Assembly: GCA_036262055.1 (NCBI GenBank)
Contig: DATAJP010000001.1
Span: 124,001 to 188,000 of the forward strand
DNA: 64,000 nucleotides
DNA from: Ignavibacteria bacterium
GTDB taxonomy: Bacteria > Bacteroidota > Ignavibacteria > Tepidaquicellales > Tepidaquicellaceae
Reading direction: 5' to 3'
Part shown: piece by piece, positions 1-9,829 of the stretch
Layout: the number at the start of each line of letters is the position of its first letter
How positions within the stretch are numbered: the stretch's first letter is position 1
Notes under the pieces: generated by a model
Database searches by the model: none
Told to the model about the DNA's origin: nothing
Seen by the model: the letters and a program-made list of their open reading frames with translations, nothing else
Program-made: the position numbers and the translations under genes

Positions 1-324
1 CGGGTTAAGCTTGCGTATCATTTATCGTTCCAGGAAAAGGGGAACAATACTTTATTTGTTTTTGACGAGCCGACAACAGGATTGCATTATTACGACATTG
101 CGAAATTATTGAAATGTTTTGAGCAGTTAATTAAGAAAGGAAATTCGGTTGTGATAATCGAACATAATCTTGAAGTTATTAAATCTGCTGACCATGTCAT
201 CGATTTAGGACCTGAAAGCGGTGATGCGGGAGGTGAAATCGTTGTAACAGGTACACCTGAAGAAGTAGCAAAGCATAAAGGTTCTTACACAGGACAATTT
301 CTGAAAAAGTTATTGCTTAATTAA
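1..324 (+). CDS. UvrA-family excinuclease ATPase, C-terminal end (partial)
   Basis: This is the 3' end of a UvrA-type ABC ATPase; the reading frame is open from base 1. The visible part begins with RVKLA, which follows the ABC signature in UvrA. It then shows Walker B ([11 protein letters not shown]), the H-loop ([20 protein letters not shown]) and the usual UvrA tail (GTPEEVA...). It ends in a TAA at 322-324. The residues before Walker B ([11 protein letters not shown]) differ from the [11 protein letters not shown] form of the complete uvrA on the opposite strand at 805-3657. It is therefore a paralogue, probably of the UvrA2 type, and not a duplicate end. UvrA2 proteins are associated with DNA-damage or drug tolerance in other bacteria; here that is inference. 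Everything upstream, including both zinc modules, lies outside the window. Confidence 0.9.
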   Translation, partial: RVKLAYHLSFQEKGNNTLFVFDEPTTGLHYYDIAKLLKCFEQLIKKGNSVVIIEHNLEVIKSADHVIDLGPESGDAGGEIVVTGTPEEVAKHKGSYTGQFLKKLLLN

Positions 325-393
325 ATTATATAAGCGATATTTATTATCAATAATTTTCAAAAAGTTCATACTAACTAAACGGGGGTTAGCATT

Positions 394-768
394 ATGAAAA
401 CAACTTTTGCGTTAATCGCGTTTTTGTTTATTTCAAACATTTCTTACTCTCAATCTTCAGCAAAATACCAGATTATCGGAACGGAGCCGTTCTGGAGTTT
501 GATGATTACTAGTAACAACGCCGAATTTGATTTAATGGATTCTCCAAAAATTAAATTTGATTCGATTAAGAAGAAAAATATGGAAGGGACATCTGAAGGA
601 TATGGATTTGCTTTCGAGGTTTCAAACAAAGATGCTTCGGCAATGATTCTTCTCAGAAAATGCGAAGGGTGCAGTGATGGAATGTCAGAAGTGAAATATA
701 CTTATGAGGCATTTTTTGTTTTTAACGGGAAAGTATATCACGGCGCTGCGAATGAAGTGGAGAAGTAG
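394..768 (+). CDS. Small exported protein with GTEPFW motif (COG3650-like)
   Basis: The 124-residue protein starts at an ATG after an A-rich leader. It has a clear signal peptide (two basic residues, a hydrophobic core, cleavage near ISYSQ). The mature part opens with IIGTEPFWSLMI, a motif I associate with the uncharacterised COG3650 lipoprotein/membrane family. A CEGC pair near residue 90 (LLRKCEGCSDGMS) could form a disulfide in the periplasm. There is no lipobox. The stop codon is the first part of a CT-rich repeat that separates it from the convergent uvrA. Function is unknown. The family link rests on one motif, while secretion is well supported. Confidence 0.75.
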   Translation: MKTTFALIAFLFISNISYSQSSAKYQIIGTEPFWSLMITSNNAEFDLMDSPKIKFDSIKKKNMEGTSEGYGFAFEVSNKDASAMILLRKCEGCSDGMSEVKYTYEAFFVFNGKVYHGAANEVEK

Positions 769-803
769 TCCTCCTCCTAAATCCTCCTCCAAAGGAGGAC
801 TTA
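768..803. repeat. CT-rich dispersed hairpin repeat (family C)
   Basis: The repeat is tcctcctcctaaa followed by tcctcctccaaaggagga, giving a short hairpin between cctcc and ggagg. It sits exactly between two convergent stop codons (768 and 805), so it may act as a bidirectional terminator. A near-identical copy lies at 41623-41657, and related CT-rich copies lie at 12921-12957 and inside a coding region at 43307-43343. Confidence 0.75.
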
Positions 804-804
804 A

Positions 805-3657
805 TTAGTCTAGTTCTTTTTCCAGATACTGTGCTGTATAGCTGATGTTTTTGTATTTACTGACGATTTCTTCGGGAGTGCCTTCTGCAATAATTTGACC
901 GCCTGCTTCACCACCCTCAGGTCCCATGTCAATTATCCAATCTGCGGATTTAATCACATCCATATTGTGTTCGATTACGATTACGGTGTTGCCTTTATCT
1001 GCAAGCTTGCTTAATACTTCGAGAAGCATTCTTATGTCCTCGAAGTGTAGTCCTGTTGTCGGTTCATCGAGAATATAAACGGTTCTTCCTGTCTGAACTT
1101 TTGAAAGTTCGGTTGAGAGTTTTACACGCTGGGCTTCTCCGCCGGATAATGTTGTTGCCTGCTGACCGAGTTTGATATAACCTAAGCCAACGTCGTTCAA
1201 AGTCTGTAATTTTCTTTTAAGCGAAGGAACAGCTTCAAAGAAACTCAAAGCATCTTCGACGGTCATATCGAGAACATCCGAGATGGATTTGCCTTTGTAT
1301 TTTATTTCAAGAGTTTCATGATTGTATCGCTTTCCGTTACAAACGTCACACGTGACATAAACATCGGGAAGGAAATTCATTTCAATTTTTTTCAGACCCG
1401 CGCCCTCGCAAGCTTCACATCTTCCGCCTTTAACGTTAAATGAAAAACGTCCGACTTTATATCCGCGGATTTTTGAATCAGGCAGGTTTGCAAAAATATC
1501 ACGAATGAAAGTAAACAAGCCCGTGTATGTAGCGGGGTTGCTTCGCGGTGTTCTGCCAATAGGCGACTGGTCGATTTCGATTACCTTATCGATTATTTTT
1601 ACGTAACGTCCTTCAACACGTTTGCTGAATCCTTCTATAGTTTTATAAGGCAGAGGTCTTTCGGGAGTTTTATAAAATTTCTGCGATAGCAATCTGAAAA
1701 GTGTTTCGTTAATTAATGAAGATTTTCCCGAACCGCTTACTCCTGTAATAGTTATGAATTTTCCGAGGGGAATATTTAATGTAACATTTTTTAGATTATT
1801 TCCGGTTGCGCCTTTTAAAGTGAGAAATGCTCCCGTGCCCTGACGACGCTTGTTTGGAATTGAAATAACTTTTTTCTTTGAAAGATATTCTGCCGTAACT
1901 GATTGTCCGTTGAGCTGTTCCGGATGCCCGAATGAAACAACTTTTCCGCCGTGTACACCTGCTCCGGGACCTAGGTCAACGATGAAATCTGCTGCCTCAA
2001 TCATTTCTTTGTCGTGTTCGACAACTATGATTGAATTACCTATGTCGCGGAGATGCTTTAATGAATTTATTAATTTTATGTTATCTCGCTGATGCAAACC
2101 TATTGACGGTTCATCGAGAATATATAAAACTCCAGTTAGCTGTGAGCCGATTTGTGTAGAGAGTCTTATGCGCTGCGCTTCGCCGCCTGAAAGCGTTTTA
2201 GCGCTTCGTTCGAGCGAGAGATAATCGAGTCCGACGTTCAAAAGAAAATCAAGACGCATTTTGATTTCTTTAAGAATTTCCTTTGCTATAATCATCTGGC
2301 GTTCATCGAGAACAAGTCCATCAAAGAATTTTCGTGCTTCGCGGATTGACATCTGCGTAATCTGGTAAATGTTTTTGCCATTTATTTTTACCCATAATGC
2401 GTCTTCCTGCAAGCGTCCGCCTTTGCAGACGGGGCATTTATCAATGCGCATGTAGCTTTCAGCCCATTGTCGGATGCTTTCGGATGAAGAATCTTTTTCA
2501 AAATGCTTTATGTAATTAATTATTCCGTTGAACTTCCCATAATACTGCGTTTTTTTACCGAGTGAATTTGTGTAAGTATAAGAAACTTTGTCGGTTGTTC
2601 CGTTAAGCAACGAATCAATAAGCTGATGAGAAAATTCTTTTATTGGGTCATCGAAAGTAAAATTATAATGCGTGACAACTCCTTCAATTATAGAAGTAAT
2701 CCAATTTTGTTTCGGCTTGCCGATTGGAGCTATGCCTCCCTGATTAATCGAGAGCTCCTTGTCAGGAAAAATTTTATCTGTATCGATTTCTTTCCGCTCG
2801 CCAAGCCCGAAGCATTCATCGCACCATCCGTAATGAGAGTTGAATGAAAAAGAATTCGGTGCAGGTTCGGAAAAGCTTCTTCCCGTTTCAGGGTCGGAAA
2901 GCTTTTCGTTATACATCTTGTCATCCTTGCCGTCGTTTATGATTACAACGCCGTCACCGTGACGAAGCGCGGTTTCGATTGAATCATAAATGCGCATCTT
3001 TGATTTTTCGTTCACAGTAACTCTATCAACAACTATTTCGATATCGTGAATTTTAAATCTCTCGACCTGCATTTTCGGAGTTATGTCGAGTATATTACCA
3101 TCGACACGTACTTTTGTGAAACCGTCATCTACAATTTCCTGAAACAGCTCGCGGTAATGTCCCTTGCGACCTTTGATGACGGGGGCAAGTATTGAAATCT
3201 TTGTGCCTTCTTTGAGCTTAAAGATGTGGTCGATAATCTGATCGATTGACTGGCGCGTTACTGCTTTGCCTGTATCGGGAGAGAACTGCGTTCCGCATCT
3301 TGCAAAAAGCAAACGGAGAAAATCATAAATTTCCGTGACCGTGCCGACAGTCGAACGTGGGTTATGAGAAATTGTTTTCTGCTCGATTGAAATCGCAGGG
3401 GAAAGTCCCTCGATTTTATCAACGTCGGGACGCTCAATGCCACCAATGAACTGACGGGCATAAGCAGACAAAGTTTCCATAAATCTGCGCTGTCCCTCGG
3501 CATATATGGTATCGAAAGCAAGGGATGATTTTCCCGAACCGGAAAGCCCTGTGAACACAACAAGTGCATCACGGGGAATTTCTACATCAATGTCTTTGAG
3601 GTTATGGACGCGTGCGCCTTTTACAACTATTTTATCTAAAAACGAATTCTCAGCCAA
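805..3657 (-). CDS. uvrA: Excinuclease ABC subunit A
   Basis: The complete 950-residue UvrA is close to the usual length of about 940. It has the N-terminal Walker [10 protein letters not shown] at residues 37-45 and a first zinc module (CDEC and CPVC pairs). The first ABC signature and Walker B follow ([30 protein letters not shown]). The second half holds Walker [10 protein letters not shown], the C-terminal zinc finger (CEAC...CDVC) and a second signature and Walker B ([29 protein letters not shown]). UvrA dimers scan DNA and load UvrB at bulky lesions in nucleotide excision repair. All key residues look intact. The gene stands alone and converges with a second UvrA-like gene upstream of it in the window, a common pairing of a housekeeping and an accessory UvrA. 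Confidence 0.98.
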   Translation of the reverse strand: MAENSFLDKIVVKGARVHNLKDIDVEIPRDALVVFTGLSGSGKSSLAFDTIYAEGQRRFMETLSAYARQFIGGIERPDVDKIEGLSPAISIEQKTISHNPRSTVGTVTEIYDFLRLLFARCGTQFSPDTGKAVTRQSIDQIIDHIFKLKEGTKISILAPVIKGRKGHYRELFQEIVDDGFTKVRVDGNILDITPKMQVERFKIHDIEIVVDRVTVNEKSKMRIYDSIETALRHGDGVVIINDGKDDKMYNEKLSDPETGRSFSEPAPNSFSFNSHYGWCDECFGLGERKEIDTDKIFPDKELSINQGGIAPIGKPKQNWITSIIEGVVTHYNFTFDDPIKEFSHQLIDSLLNGTTDKVSYTYTNSLGKKTQYYGKFNGIINYIKHFEKDSSSESIRQWAESYMRIDKCPVCKGGRLQEDALWVKINGKNIYQITQMSIREARKFFDGLVLDERQMIIAKEILKEIKMRLDFLLNVGLDYLSLERSAKTLSGGEAQRIRLSTQIGSQLTGVLYILDEPSIGLHQRDNIKLINSLKHLRDIGNSIIVVEHDKEMIEAADFIVDLGPGAGVHGGKVVSFGHPEQLNGQSVTAEYLSKKKVISIPNKRRQGTGAFLTLKGATGNNLKNVTLNIPLGKFITITGVSGSGKSSLINETLFRLLSQKFYKTPERPLPYKTIEGFSKRVEGRYVKIIDKVIEIDQSPIGRTPRSNPATYTGLFTFIRDIFANLPDSKIRGYKVGRFSFNVKGGRCEACEGAGLKKIEMNFLPDVYVTCDVCNGKRYNHETLEIKYKGKSISDVLDMTVEDALSFFEAVPSLKRKLQTLNDVGLGYIKLGQQATTLSGGEAQRVKLSTELSKVQTGRTVYILDEPTTGLHFEDIRMLLEVLSKLADKGNTVIVIEHNMDVIKSADWIIDMGPEGGEAGGQIIAEGTPEEIVSKYKNISYTAQYLEKELD

Positions 3658-3800
3658 TATAAATTGAATATAAACTACTTAAAAAATTAACTCTAAATAT
3701 AACCATAATAATTTATAGGTTCAATGCGTGAAATGATGCCTTAAGTTAACTGCCGCAAAGTCTCAAAGACTCGAAGAAAAAAATTAAAATATTAGGGATA

Positions 3801-3840
3801 AAAAAAATCCCGTTTAAAAATAAACGGGATTAAAATTTTT
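3801..3840 (-). terminator. Intrinsic terminator, probably bidirectional
   Basis: An 11-bp perfect stem (aatcccgttta at 3806-3816, taaacgggatt at 3821-3831) encloses a 4-base loop. Read on the minus strand it is followed by seven T residues, as expected for a terminator of the minus-strand gene ending at 3868. On the plus strand it is followed by aaaattttt. Confidence 0.8.
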
Positions 3841-3867
3841 GCGGCTTTGTGCCTTAGAGGCAAAAAA

Positions 3868-4641
3868 TTATCCTGTTGGATTAATTGTCGGAGGTTTTTG
3901 TCTCATGAAAACGGGTTTCTGACCGAGAGTAAAAATAAATCCGAAGTTGAGAGAAAGCATCGCAATTTTTCTTTTGAAGCCGAGAGTTCCGTAACCGTCA
4001 TTGATGTTAAAACTTCCTGCGGTTGAGTCGAAGCTTGAATTAAAAAGATTTATGTAGTTAAATCTCATTCCGAGATTAATTCCGAACTGACCTTTTTGAC
4101 CGAAAGCATATTCATACCCGCCCATTATCATAGCGCCGAATCTGAAAGCAGGGTCGAAGTCACCGAGTGCATTGCCTGATGGAGCGCTGATGCGGTTTCC
4201 TGTTAGTCCGCCGCCGATGAAAAATCTTTCCGGACAGCGCGGCTTGGTAACGTATTCAATGCCGAGTCCTCCGGTTATGATGTCATAATTTGTTGCGGCA
4301 CCTTTAGGGTTGATAACAAAAAACGGGATGTCATTGAAGTTGTCGTTTATCATTTTGTTATACTCTGCGGCAATGACAAACCTGTAATATTTTTGCTGAC
4401 CGAGACCGATTTTAACATTAAGCGAGCCGCCGCGTCCCCAGATTGCACCATAATTGCCGCCGGTATTGTCGGAATAAAAAGTGCCGTAAAAATCAAGCGC
4501 TGCAAGATTTCCGTTAAAATTTGCGTTTAGAGTTACGGTAGGAGCCGTATAAGGCAAATTTTGTGAATAGCCGTTTTTGAAGCTAAAAAGACTAAAAAGC
4601 GTTATCAGGGTGAGTAGTGAAGGCGTAATTTTTCTTGCCAT
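3868..4641 (-). CDS. Predicted outer-membrane beta-barrel protein
   Basis: The protein has 257 residues. Its signal peptide runs to about residue 27, ending NGYSQ. The mature part is rich in alternating hydrophobic and aromatic stretches typical of an outer-membrane barrel, for example GGNYGAIWGRGGSLNVKIGL, YRFVIAAEYNKM and FGAMIMGGYEYAFG. It ends in NFGFIFTLGQKPV plus a short polar tail. I recognise no named family and no catalytic motif. It is a single-gene unit with its own terminator about 30 bases after the stop. A porin-like or structural envelope role is inferred from shape only. Confidence 0.7.
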   Translation of the reverse strand: MARKITPSLLTLITLFSLFSFKNGYSQNLPYTAPTVTLNANFNGNLAALDFYGTFYSDNTGGNYGAIWGRGGSLNVKIGLGQQKYYRFVIAAEYNKMINDNFNDIPFFVINPKGAATNYDIITGGLGIEYVTKPRCPERFFIGGGLTGNRISAPSGNALGDFDPAFRFGAMIMGGYEYAFGQKGQFGINLGMRFNYINLFNSSFDSTAGSFNINDGYGTLGFKRKIAMLSLNFGFIFTLGQKPVFMRQKPPTINPTG

Positions 4642-5024
4642 TTTTTACTCGGGTTTAATTTAACAGTTGATAATTTATAGTTTATTAGTCAGAATTTCAA
4701 GTGCGAAGTATTCAAGTTAAGAAGTTGTGAAATGGGGAAATTGCGAGTTGAGATGCTATTGATATATTCCTCGGTATAAACATTTTGCCGCAAAGACGCA
4801 AAGAACTCAAAAAACGACTTAACCACGAATTTGCACAGATTAGCACAAATTGCACGGATTAAAAATTTGCCACAGAGAGCACAGAGGAAAAACAACTGCC
4901 CACGAATTGCGCGGATGTTCGCGAATTAATTCACGGTTAAAAATATGCAAAGAGGATTCGGGAGGAAAGTGAAAAGGGGTTAGGATACTTTTGTCATTTC
5001 TGCGAAGGCAGGAATCCATAAAAT
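4642..5024. repeat. Intergenic repeat tract (families E, F and A)
   Basis: This 383-bp gap holds no convincing gene. From about 4780 to 4925 it carries degenerate units such as gccgcaaagacgcaaagaa, ccacgaatttgcacagatt and gccacagagagcacagagg, related to tracts at 3748-3865, 40816-40853 and 52749-52880. At 4993-5019 there is a family A palindrome in reverse orientation (tgtcatttctgcgaaggcag...). A short minus-strand reading frame over 4689-4895 is made of this repeat and is not credited. Confidence 0.7.
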
Positions 5025-7100
5025 TTATTTTAAAATTATCATTTTTCTCGATTGTGTAAAATTATCAGATTTTAATCTATAAAAATAAATTCCACTCGGT
5101 AAGTTTTGTGAATTAAAATCAATTATGTATTTACCATTTTGAAGAAATTGTGAATTTATGAGAGTAGTAATTTCCTTACCTAATGAGTCATAAATTTTCA
5201 ATTCCACTTTAGAAGATTTTGCAATATCGAAAGTAATTTTTGTTGTTGGGTTAAAAGGGTTTGGATAGTTTTGATAAAGATTGAAATTAGAAACTATGCT
5301 TGTATGAATAGGAGTTATATTTACAGGTTCACCACCATTTGTTGTTTTTAGAACAGTTACATTATCGCCAGTTATCCAGCCGGTATTACTGTTAACCATA
5401 CTTATAGAGAATAACTCATAGTTTGTGTAACTATTTTGTTTACTCCAATTTAGACCTCCATTTATTGTTTTAATAATTGTTCCGTTTCTTCCAACAATCC
5501 ATCCGGTATAATCATTAACAAAATCGATTGATTTGAGAACTGATTTTACCCCTGTCATTTGCCTTTCCCAATTAATCCCATAATTAGTGCTTCTATAAAC
5601 AAGACCGCTATCCCCTGCTACCCATACATTAGAGTTAGAAAAATCTACATCAAAAAAATTATGATATATAACATCTAACTGCATAATTGTCCAATTAGAC
5701 CCTCCGTTTTGCGTTCTCAAGATTTCTCCATAATCACATGAGACCAATCCGGTTTGGTCATTAAAAAAATCTATGTTTGTAAATCTGTCACCTTGACCTT
5801 CGATTGAATATTGTATAGTCCAATTTAATCCTCCATTTGTTGTTTTTATTATTAATTCACGACCAAGCATCCATCCCGTTAATTCATTTATGAAATTAAT
5901 TTTTATAACATTTAATTTAGTATCGTTTATTTCCCAATTGTTTCCACCATTAGTTGTTTTAAAATAATCACCTCCAAAAGTTCCAAGAAATCCTGTATTT
6001 ACATTAATAAATGAACTATTACCTGGATAAAAGTTATTAAAACTTTGGTTAATCCAATTATTTCCTCCATTTGTTGATTTAATAATTCTTCCATTAAATC
6101 CGAATATCCAACCAGTGGTTTCATTCAAAAAATTAATATGGTTTTGACTCATGTAAGGTAATTGTCTAGGTGTTAATTTGGACCAATTAAAACCACCATC
6201 CATAGATTTCCAGATAGCAGTGCTTGCTCCGGCATATACAACATTAGTGTTTACAAAGTACGGATGATATAACCATGTGGAATCTGAACTTATAGTAATC
6301 CAATTATTTCCAGAATTAGTTGTTAAATAAGTTCTATCGCCGCCAACAATTAAATTGTTATTGTCTATAATGCTGATTGAATAGAAATTGTATCCGGTAA
6401 AATTTTTATCTATCCAATTTATTCCAGCATTTGTTGTTTTATACAGATTCCCGCTCCAACCGCATATCCATCCTGTGGTTTCGTTTAAAAATTTTATAGC
6501 TCTGCAATCAGCAAAAGAACCGAGTGTTTGAAAAAACCAATTTGCACCGCCATCAGTCGTCTTTCGCAAAAATCCAGAACCTCCTGCCCATCCTGTATTT
6601 GCATTAATAAAATACACAACATTAAGGTCCGTACCAGTGTGTTGAACTTGTACTTGCCAATTTATACCTCCATTGATAGTTTTATATATTGTCCTAATAT
6701 TCCCTGCTGCCCACCCAGTATTTTCATTTACAAAATGAATTGATGATAATACATCAGTTATATTTGAAGAAATAACTTGCCAATGTGTTCCGTTATCCGA
6801 ACTTTTAATTATTTTTCCAGAATCTGAACTGATAAATATATAATTATTATATTTACATATATCATATAGATTATTTGATGTTATATTTTGATTTAGATTA
6901 AATGTATTGCCCCCATTTGTGGTATTAATAATTGTTCCAGCATTACAAACGAACCATCCTGTATTCTCATTTAAAAATTCAACCCCGTTAATTCGGTTAC
7001 CAGTCGGTATAGGGTTTTGCCAAAACCATTGTGAATAGATTTTATTTGATGATATTGTATTTAAGAGAATAAAAAGTAAGAAAAATTTAATATTTTTCAT
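5025..7100 (-). CDS. Secreted YCF48/BNR-like beta-propeller with T9SS sorting domain
   Basis: The 691-residue protein begins with a signal peptide (MKNIKFFLLFILL...KIYSQ). About fourteen repeats of roughly 40-45 residues follow, each ending in a motif such as TTNGGNNW, TINGGLNW or STNYGINW. This is the pattern of YCF48-like/BNR propeller blades. The last 85 or so residues form a type IX secretion sorting domain. It starts at YQNYPNPFNPTTKI and ends with SGIYFYRLKSDN and KMIILK. The protein is therefore expected to be exported through T9SS and released or anchored at the cell surface. This exact sorting motif is typical of Ignavibacteria and relatives. Codon use is more AT-rich than that of flanking housekeeping genes. 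The ligand or substrate is unknown; YCF48 repeats alone do not imply a link to photosystem II. Confidence 0.9.
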   Translation of the reverse strand: MKNIKFFLLFILLNTISSNKIYSQWFWQNPIPTGNRINGVEFLNENTGWFVCNAGTIINTTNGGNTFNLNQNITSNNLYDICKYNNYIFISSDSGKIIKSSDNGTHWQVISSNITDVLSSIHFVNENTGWAAGNIRTIYKTINGGINWQVQVQHTGTDLNVVYFINANTGWAGGSGFLRKTTDGGANWFFQTLGSFADCRAIKFLNETTGWICGWSGNLYKTTNAGINWIDKNFTGYNFYSISIIDNNNLIVGGDRTYLTTNSGNNWITISSDSTWLYHPYFVNTNVVYAGASTAIWKSMDGGFNWSKLTPRQLPYMSQNHINFLNETTGWIFGFNGRIIKSTNGGNNWINQSFNNFYPGNSSFINVNTGFLGTFGGDYFKTTNGGNNWEINDTKLNVIKINFINELTGWMLGRELIIKTTNGGLNWTIQYSIEGQGDRFTNIDFFNDQTGLVSCDYGEILRTQNGGSNWTIMQLDVIYHNFFDVDFSNSNVWVAGDSGLVYRSTNYGINWERQMTGVKSVLKSIDFVNDYTGWIVGRNGTIIKTINGGLNWSKQNSYTNYELFSISMVNSNTGWITGDNVTVLKTTNGGEPVNITPIHTSIVSNFNLYQNYPNPFNPTTKITFDIAKSSKVELKIYDSLGKEITTLINSQFLQNGKYIIDFNSQNLPSGIYFYRLKSDNFTQSRKMIILK

Positions 7101-7513
7101 GGCGGTTATGATTTTAACTTTCAGCTATTTAAAGTTAATAAAATTTGAGAATAAATAAATTGTATTTAATTCGTGGGTTGGGTTTTTGAGTTTTTTGTTT
7201 GTAAGAATTTCTCCTTTTGTTTTCTTCCTTGCTTGGATTCCCGCCTGCGCGGGAATGACATAAGGAGGGATTTTGTGTTTTCGTGATTTTGTGTTTAATT
7301 TTTTCTTTGTGATGCTTTGTGCTCTTTATGGCATTTTCTTTTAATTCATGCTAACCTGGATTCCTGCTTTCGCAGGAAAGACAAGACGCTGCCATTTCTT
7401 TACTCCTCTAAAATCGCTATTTTTGTAGTTCACTAACTTAATTCGGTTATTCGTATTTCTCATTCGGATATTCGCATTTATTATCGTTAATTATTAATAA
7501 TTAATTATTTATC
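7101..7513. repeat. Intergenic region with two family A and one family E repeats
   Basis: This 413-bp gap separates divergent genes and should hold both promoters. Family A palindromes lie at 7233-7260 and 7357-7383, both in plus orientation; the second has a base change in the outer arm (gaaagaca). Between them (about 7269-7320) is a family E stretch, ttttgtgttttcgtgatttt and onward. The last 70 bases before asnS contain attcgg/attcg units of no clear meaning. I see no gene and no clear promoter consensus. Confidence 0.65.
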
Positions 7514-8860
7514 GTGGAGAATAAAAATAGAGTTTATATTGGCAAAATCGCAGATTATGTCGGGCAGGAAGTTACCATAAAGGGGTGGCTTTATAATATC
7601 CGTTCATCGGGAAAGCTTATGTTTCCGGAGTTTCGTGACGGGTCGGGAATGATTCAAGGGGTGGTCGTGAAAGCGGCTGTTTCTGAAAAAGTGTGGGAGG
7701 ATTTTGGAAAGCTTACACAGGAGTCATCGGTAATTGTGAAAGGAACAGTTTCAAAACATCCGAAGAAAGAAAATGTATATGAGCTTCAGGTGAGTGATTT
7801 GGAAATTTTGCAAATCGCAGAGCCGTACCCGATTACTCCGAAGGAGCACGGTGTTGAGTTTCTTGCCGACAGAAGACATTTATGGATTCGCTCGCCGAGA
7901 CAGATTGCGATTCTGAAAGTGAGAAGCGAAATTGTTCAGGCAATAAGAGATTATTTTTATGATAACGGGTTCACTTTGTTTGACCCTCCGATTTTTACGC
8001 CTAATGCATGCGAGGGAACATCGACTTTGTTCTCGACGGATTATTTTGATTTAGGCAAAGCGTATTTATCACAGTCAGGTCAGCTTTATGCAGAGGCAGG
8101 CGCGCTTGCACTGGGAAAAGTTTATACGTTCGGTCCGACTTTCAGAGCGGAGAACTCAATGACACGCAGACACATAACGGAGTTCTGGATGATGGAGCCG
8201 GAGATGGCTTTTTATGATCTGGAAGATGACATGGATTTGATTGAGGATTTTCTTGAGTATGTTGTGCAGAGAGTTATAAAAAACAAACGCGAGGAGCTTG
8301 AGCTTTTAGGCAGGGATTTATCGAAACTTGAAAACGTGAAGAAGCCGTTCCCGAGAATTACTTATGATGAAGCTGTTGCGATTTTGCATAAGAAGGACAT
8401 TCCGCTTATAAGAAAAACTACTAACGGTGAAGAAGAAATAAGACCGTTTCCATGGGGTGAGGATTTTGGCGCACCGCATGAGGAAGCGATTGTCGAGGAT
8501 TATGATAAGCCGGTTATGGTTCACAGATGGCCTGCAATTGCAAAGGCGTTTTACATGAAGCGCGACCCAAAGAATCCTGATATTGCTCTTGGTGTTGACG
8601 TACTTGCACCTGAGGGATTCGGTGAAATCATCGGCGGCTCGCAAAGAGAGGATGATATTAATTTGCTAATGGAAAGAATCGAGGAACATCAATTGGACAT
8701 GGCGGATTTTCAGTGGTATCTTGATTTGAGAAAGTTCGGAAGTGTTCCGCACTCGGGGTTTGGGATGGGACTTGAGAGAATGGTAAGCTGGATTTGTAAT
8801 CTTGAGCACATAAGAGAGGCGATACCGTTTCATAGAAGACCGAACAGGATAAGACCTTGA
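7514..8860 (+). CDS. asnS: Asparaginyl-tRNA synthetase
   Basis: This 448-residue class II synthetase charges tRNA-Asn with asparagine. An N-terminal OB-fold anticodon-binding domain covers about residues 5-110 ([24 protein letters not shown]). The catalytic domain follows with motif 2 around [20 protein letters not shown] and motif 3 near the end ([13 protein letters not shown]). The early YNIRSSGK region and overall length match AsnRS better than the longer bacterial AspRS. The frame begins at GTG 7514. There is no Shine-Dalgarno sequence, only an A/T-rich leader, as for most genes here. It stands alone after a repeat-filled gap. Confidence 0.95.
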   Translation: MENKNRVYIGKIADYVGQEVTIKGWLYNIRSSGKLMFPEFRDGSGMIQGVVVKAAVSEKVWEDFGKLTQESSVIVKGTVSKHPKKENVYELQVSDLEILQIAEPYPITPKEHGVEFLADRRHLWIRSPRQIAILKVRSEIVQAIRDYFYDNGFTLFDPPIFTPNACEGTSTLFSTDYFDLGKAYLSQSGQLYAEAGALALGKVYTFGPTFRAENSMTRRHITEFWMMEPEMAFYDLEDDMDLIEDFLEYVVQRVIKNKREELELLGRDLSKLENVKKPFPRITYDEAVAILHKKDIPLIRKTTNGEEEIRPFPWGEDFGAPHEEAIVEDYDKPVMVHRWPAIAKAFYMKRDPKNPDIALGVDVLAPEGFGEIIGGSQREDDINLLMERIEEHQLDMADFQWYLDLRKFGSVPHSGFGMGLERMVSWICNLEHIREAIPFHRRPNRIRP

Positions 8861-9042
8861 TTCAAGTGGTGAAGTTGTGAACGATAATATTATAAAGTTA
8901 CACGAAGTTCACGAAGAATTCACGAAAAACACAAAGTAAAAAAACGTTTCTAAAATTTCGTGCATTTTGTGTATACTTCAAAAACTTCGTGTCGAGAGAA
9001 TAATTGTTCATTGCACATTGCTAATTGCACATTGAATAGAGT
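8861..9042. repeat. Family E inverted-repeat element
   Basis: The gap after asnS holds cacgaagttcacgaag and acacaaagtaaaa units, with a perfect 10-bp inverted match between 8900-8909 (acacgaagtt) and 8983-8992 (aacttcgtgt). The arms match only partly beyond that. It resembles the cacaaa/tttgtg repeats that enclose the GxxExxY gene near 58 kb, but no gene lies inside. A short direct repeat (ttgcacattg, aattgcacattg) follows at about 9011-9034. Confidence 0.6.
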
Positions 9043-9738
9043 TTGGATAGAAATTTAATATTTATATTACTTTTGTTTGCGGTGATGTTTGCCGCAGTGT
9101 TTGTTTATCACTTCTTTAAAGTCAAATCATATCTTTCAAAGCTTAAGGATTATGCTTATGCGAATAATCTTAAGCTGACGAAGAAGCCGGAAAAAAATGT
9201 TAAGTTTCAATTGACGGGAGTTACGAATAAGCATCCGTGGGTTTTCAAATGTTTAATCGAAAAGCCGGAGGGTTTTGCAGGAATAAATCCGACAGGAGCG
9301 AATGCGGAGATTGCATCGTATTTTCTTTTTTCAGCACCGGGAATAAAAATTAATAATATGTTTATCATCGGGAAGTCCGATATGATGAATGCGCAGGACG
9401 TTGAGTTCGATAAAAACGTTGTTAGTTTTTTTTTGAAGAACGTGCTTGGCGAGGCAACCGCTGCGAAGCTGAAGGATATTAAGCAGATTGATTTTGGAAA
9501 GACGGATGCGTTTAAGTTTCAATACATGACGCTTGCACATGAAAAGGCAAGACCAGGTGATGTCATCGATGAAGAAATTGAAGAAGTTCTTGCGAATCAG
9601 TTCGAGTGGGTATCGGATAATGACATTACGATTACTGTGCTGCCTGACAGAATGGAAATAAAAGCTGATGCGAAGGAGGATTTGGATAACATAAAATCGA
9701 TTGTGGAACTGGGGCAGAAGATTTTGAAGAGGGTGTGA
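9043..9738 (+). CDS. Membrane-anchored protein of unknown function
   Basis: The protein has 231 residues, beginning at TTG 9043. One N-terminal hydrophobic segment (about residues 4-24) is followed directly by positively charged residues (KVKSYLSKLKDY). This predicts an N-out/C-in anchor with a cytoplasmic domain of about 200 residues. That domain is mixed alpha/beta and acidic toward the end (DVIDEEIEEVL). I recognise no family or active-site motif. The gene is followed by a dispersed repeat and then a YacP-like gene; co-transcription is possible but not shown. Confidence 0.6.
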   Translation: MDRNLIFILLLFAVMFAAVFVYHFFKVKSYLSKLKDYAYANNLKLTKKPEKNVKFQLTGVTNKHPWVFKCLIEKPEGFAGINPTGANAEIASYFLFSAPGIKINNMFIIGKSDMMNAQDVEFDKNVVSFFLKNVLGEATAAKLKDIKQIDFGKTDAFKFQYMTLAHEKARPGDVIDEEIEEVLANQFEWVSDNDITITVLPDRMEIKADAKEDLDNIKSIVELGQKILKRV

Positions 9739-9747
9739 TTTCTAATG

Positions 9748-9813
9748 TGTCACTCTGAGCGCAGCGAAGAGTCCCCTTATGAATGGGATCCTTCACTTCG
9801 TTCAGGATGACAC
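9748..9813. repeat. Dispersed tgtcactctgag/ggatgacaca repeat
   Basis: The element starts tgtcactctgagcgcagcga and ends cttcgttcaggatgacaca, so its outer ends are inverted (tgtca/tgaca). It is of the same general kind as the shorter ccctgaa...ttcaggg hairpin at 41906-41924. It lies just upstream of the YacP-like gene and supplies an in-frame ATG at 9779 that is probably not the true start. Confidence 0.65.
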
Positions 9814-9829
9814 AATTTATTTTTACTAT

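Noticed and set aside
4689-4895. Minus-strand frame of 68 codons between two exported-protein genes
   Set aside because: It is made of cacaaa/gcacagag-type intergenic repeat sequence, has Cys/Phe-rich random-looking translation and no leader.
4780-4925. Possible CRISPR array (repeated cacaaa/cacgaa units)
   Set aside because: Unit length and spacing are irregular, spacers are absent and no cas gene is in the window.
5025-7100. Photosystem II assembly factor Ycf48
   Set aside because: The NGGxNW blades are shared by many secreted propellers, and the T9SS sorting domain shows a surface protein.
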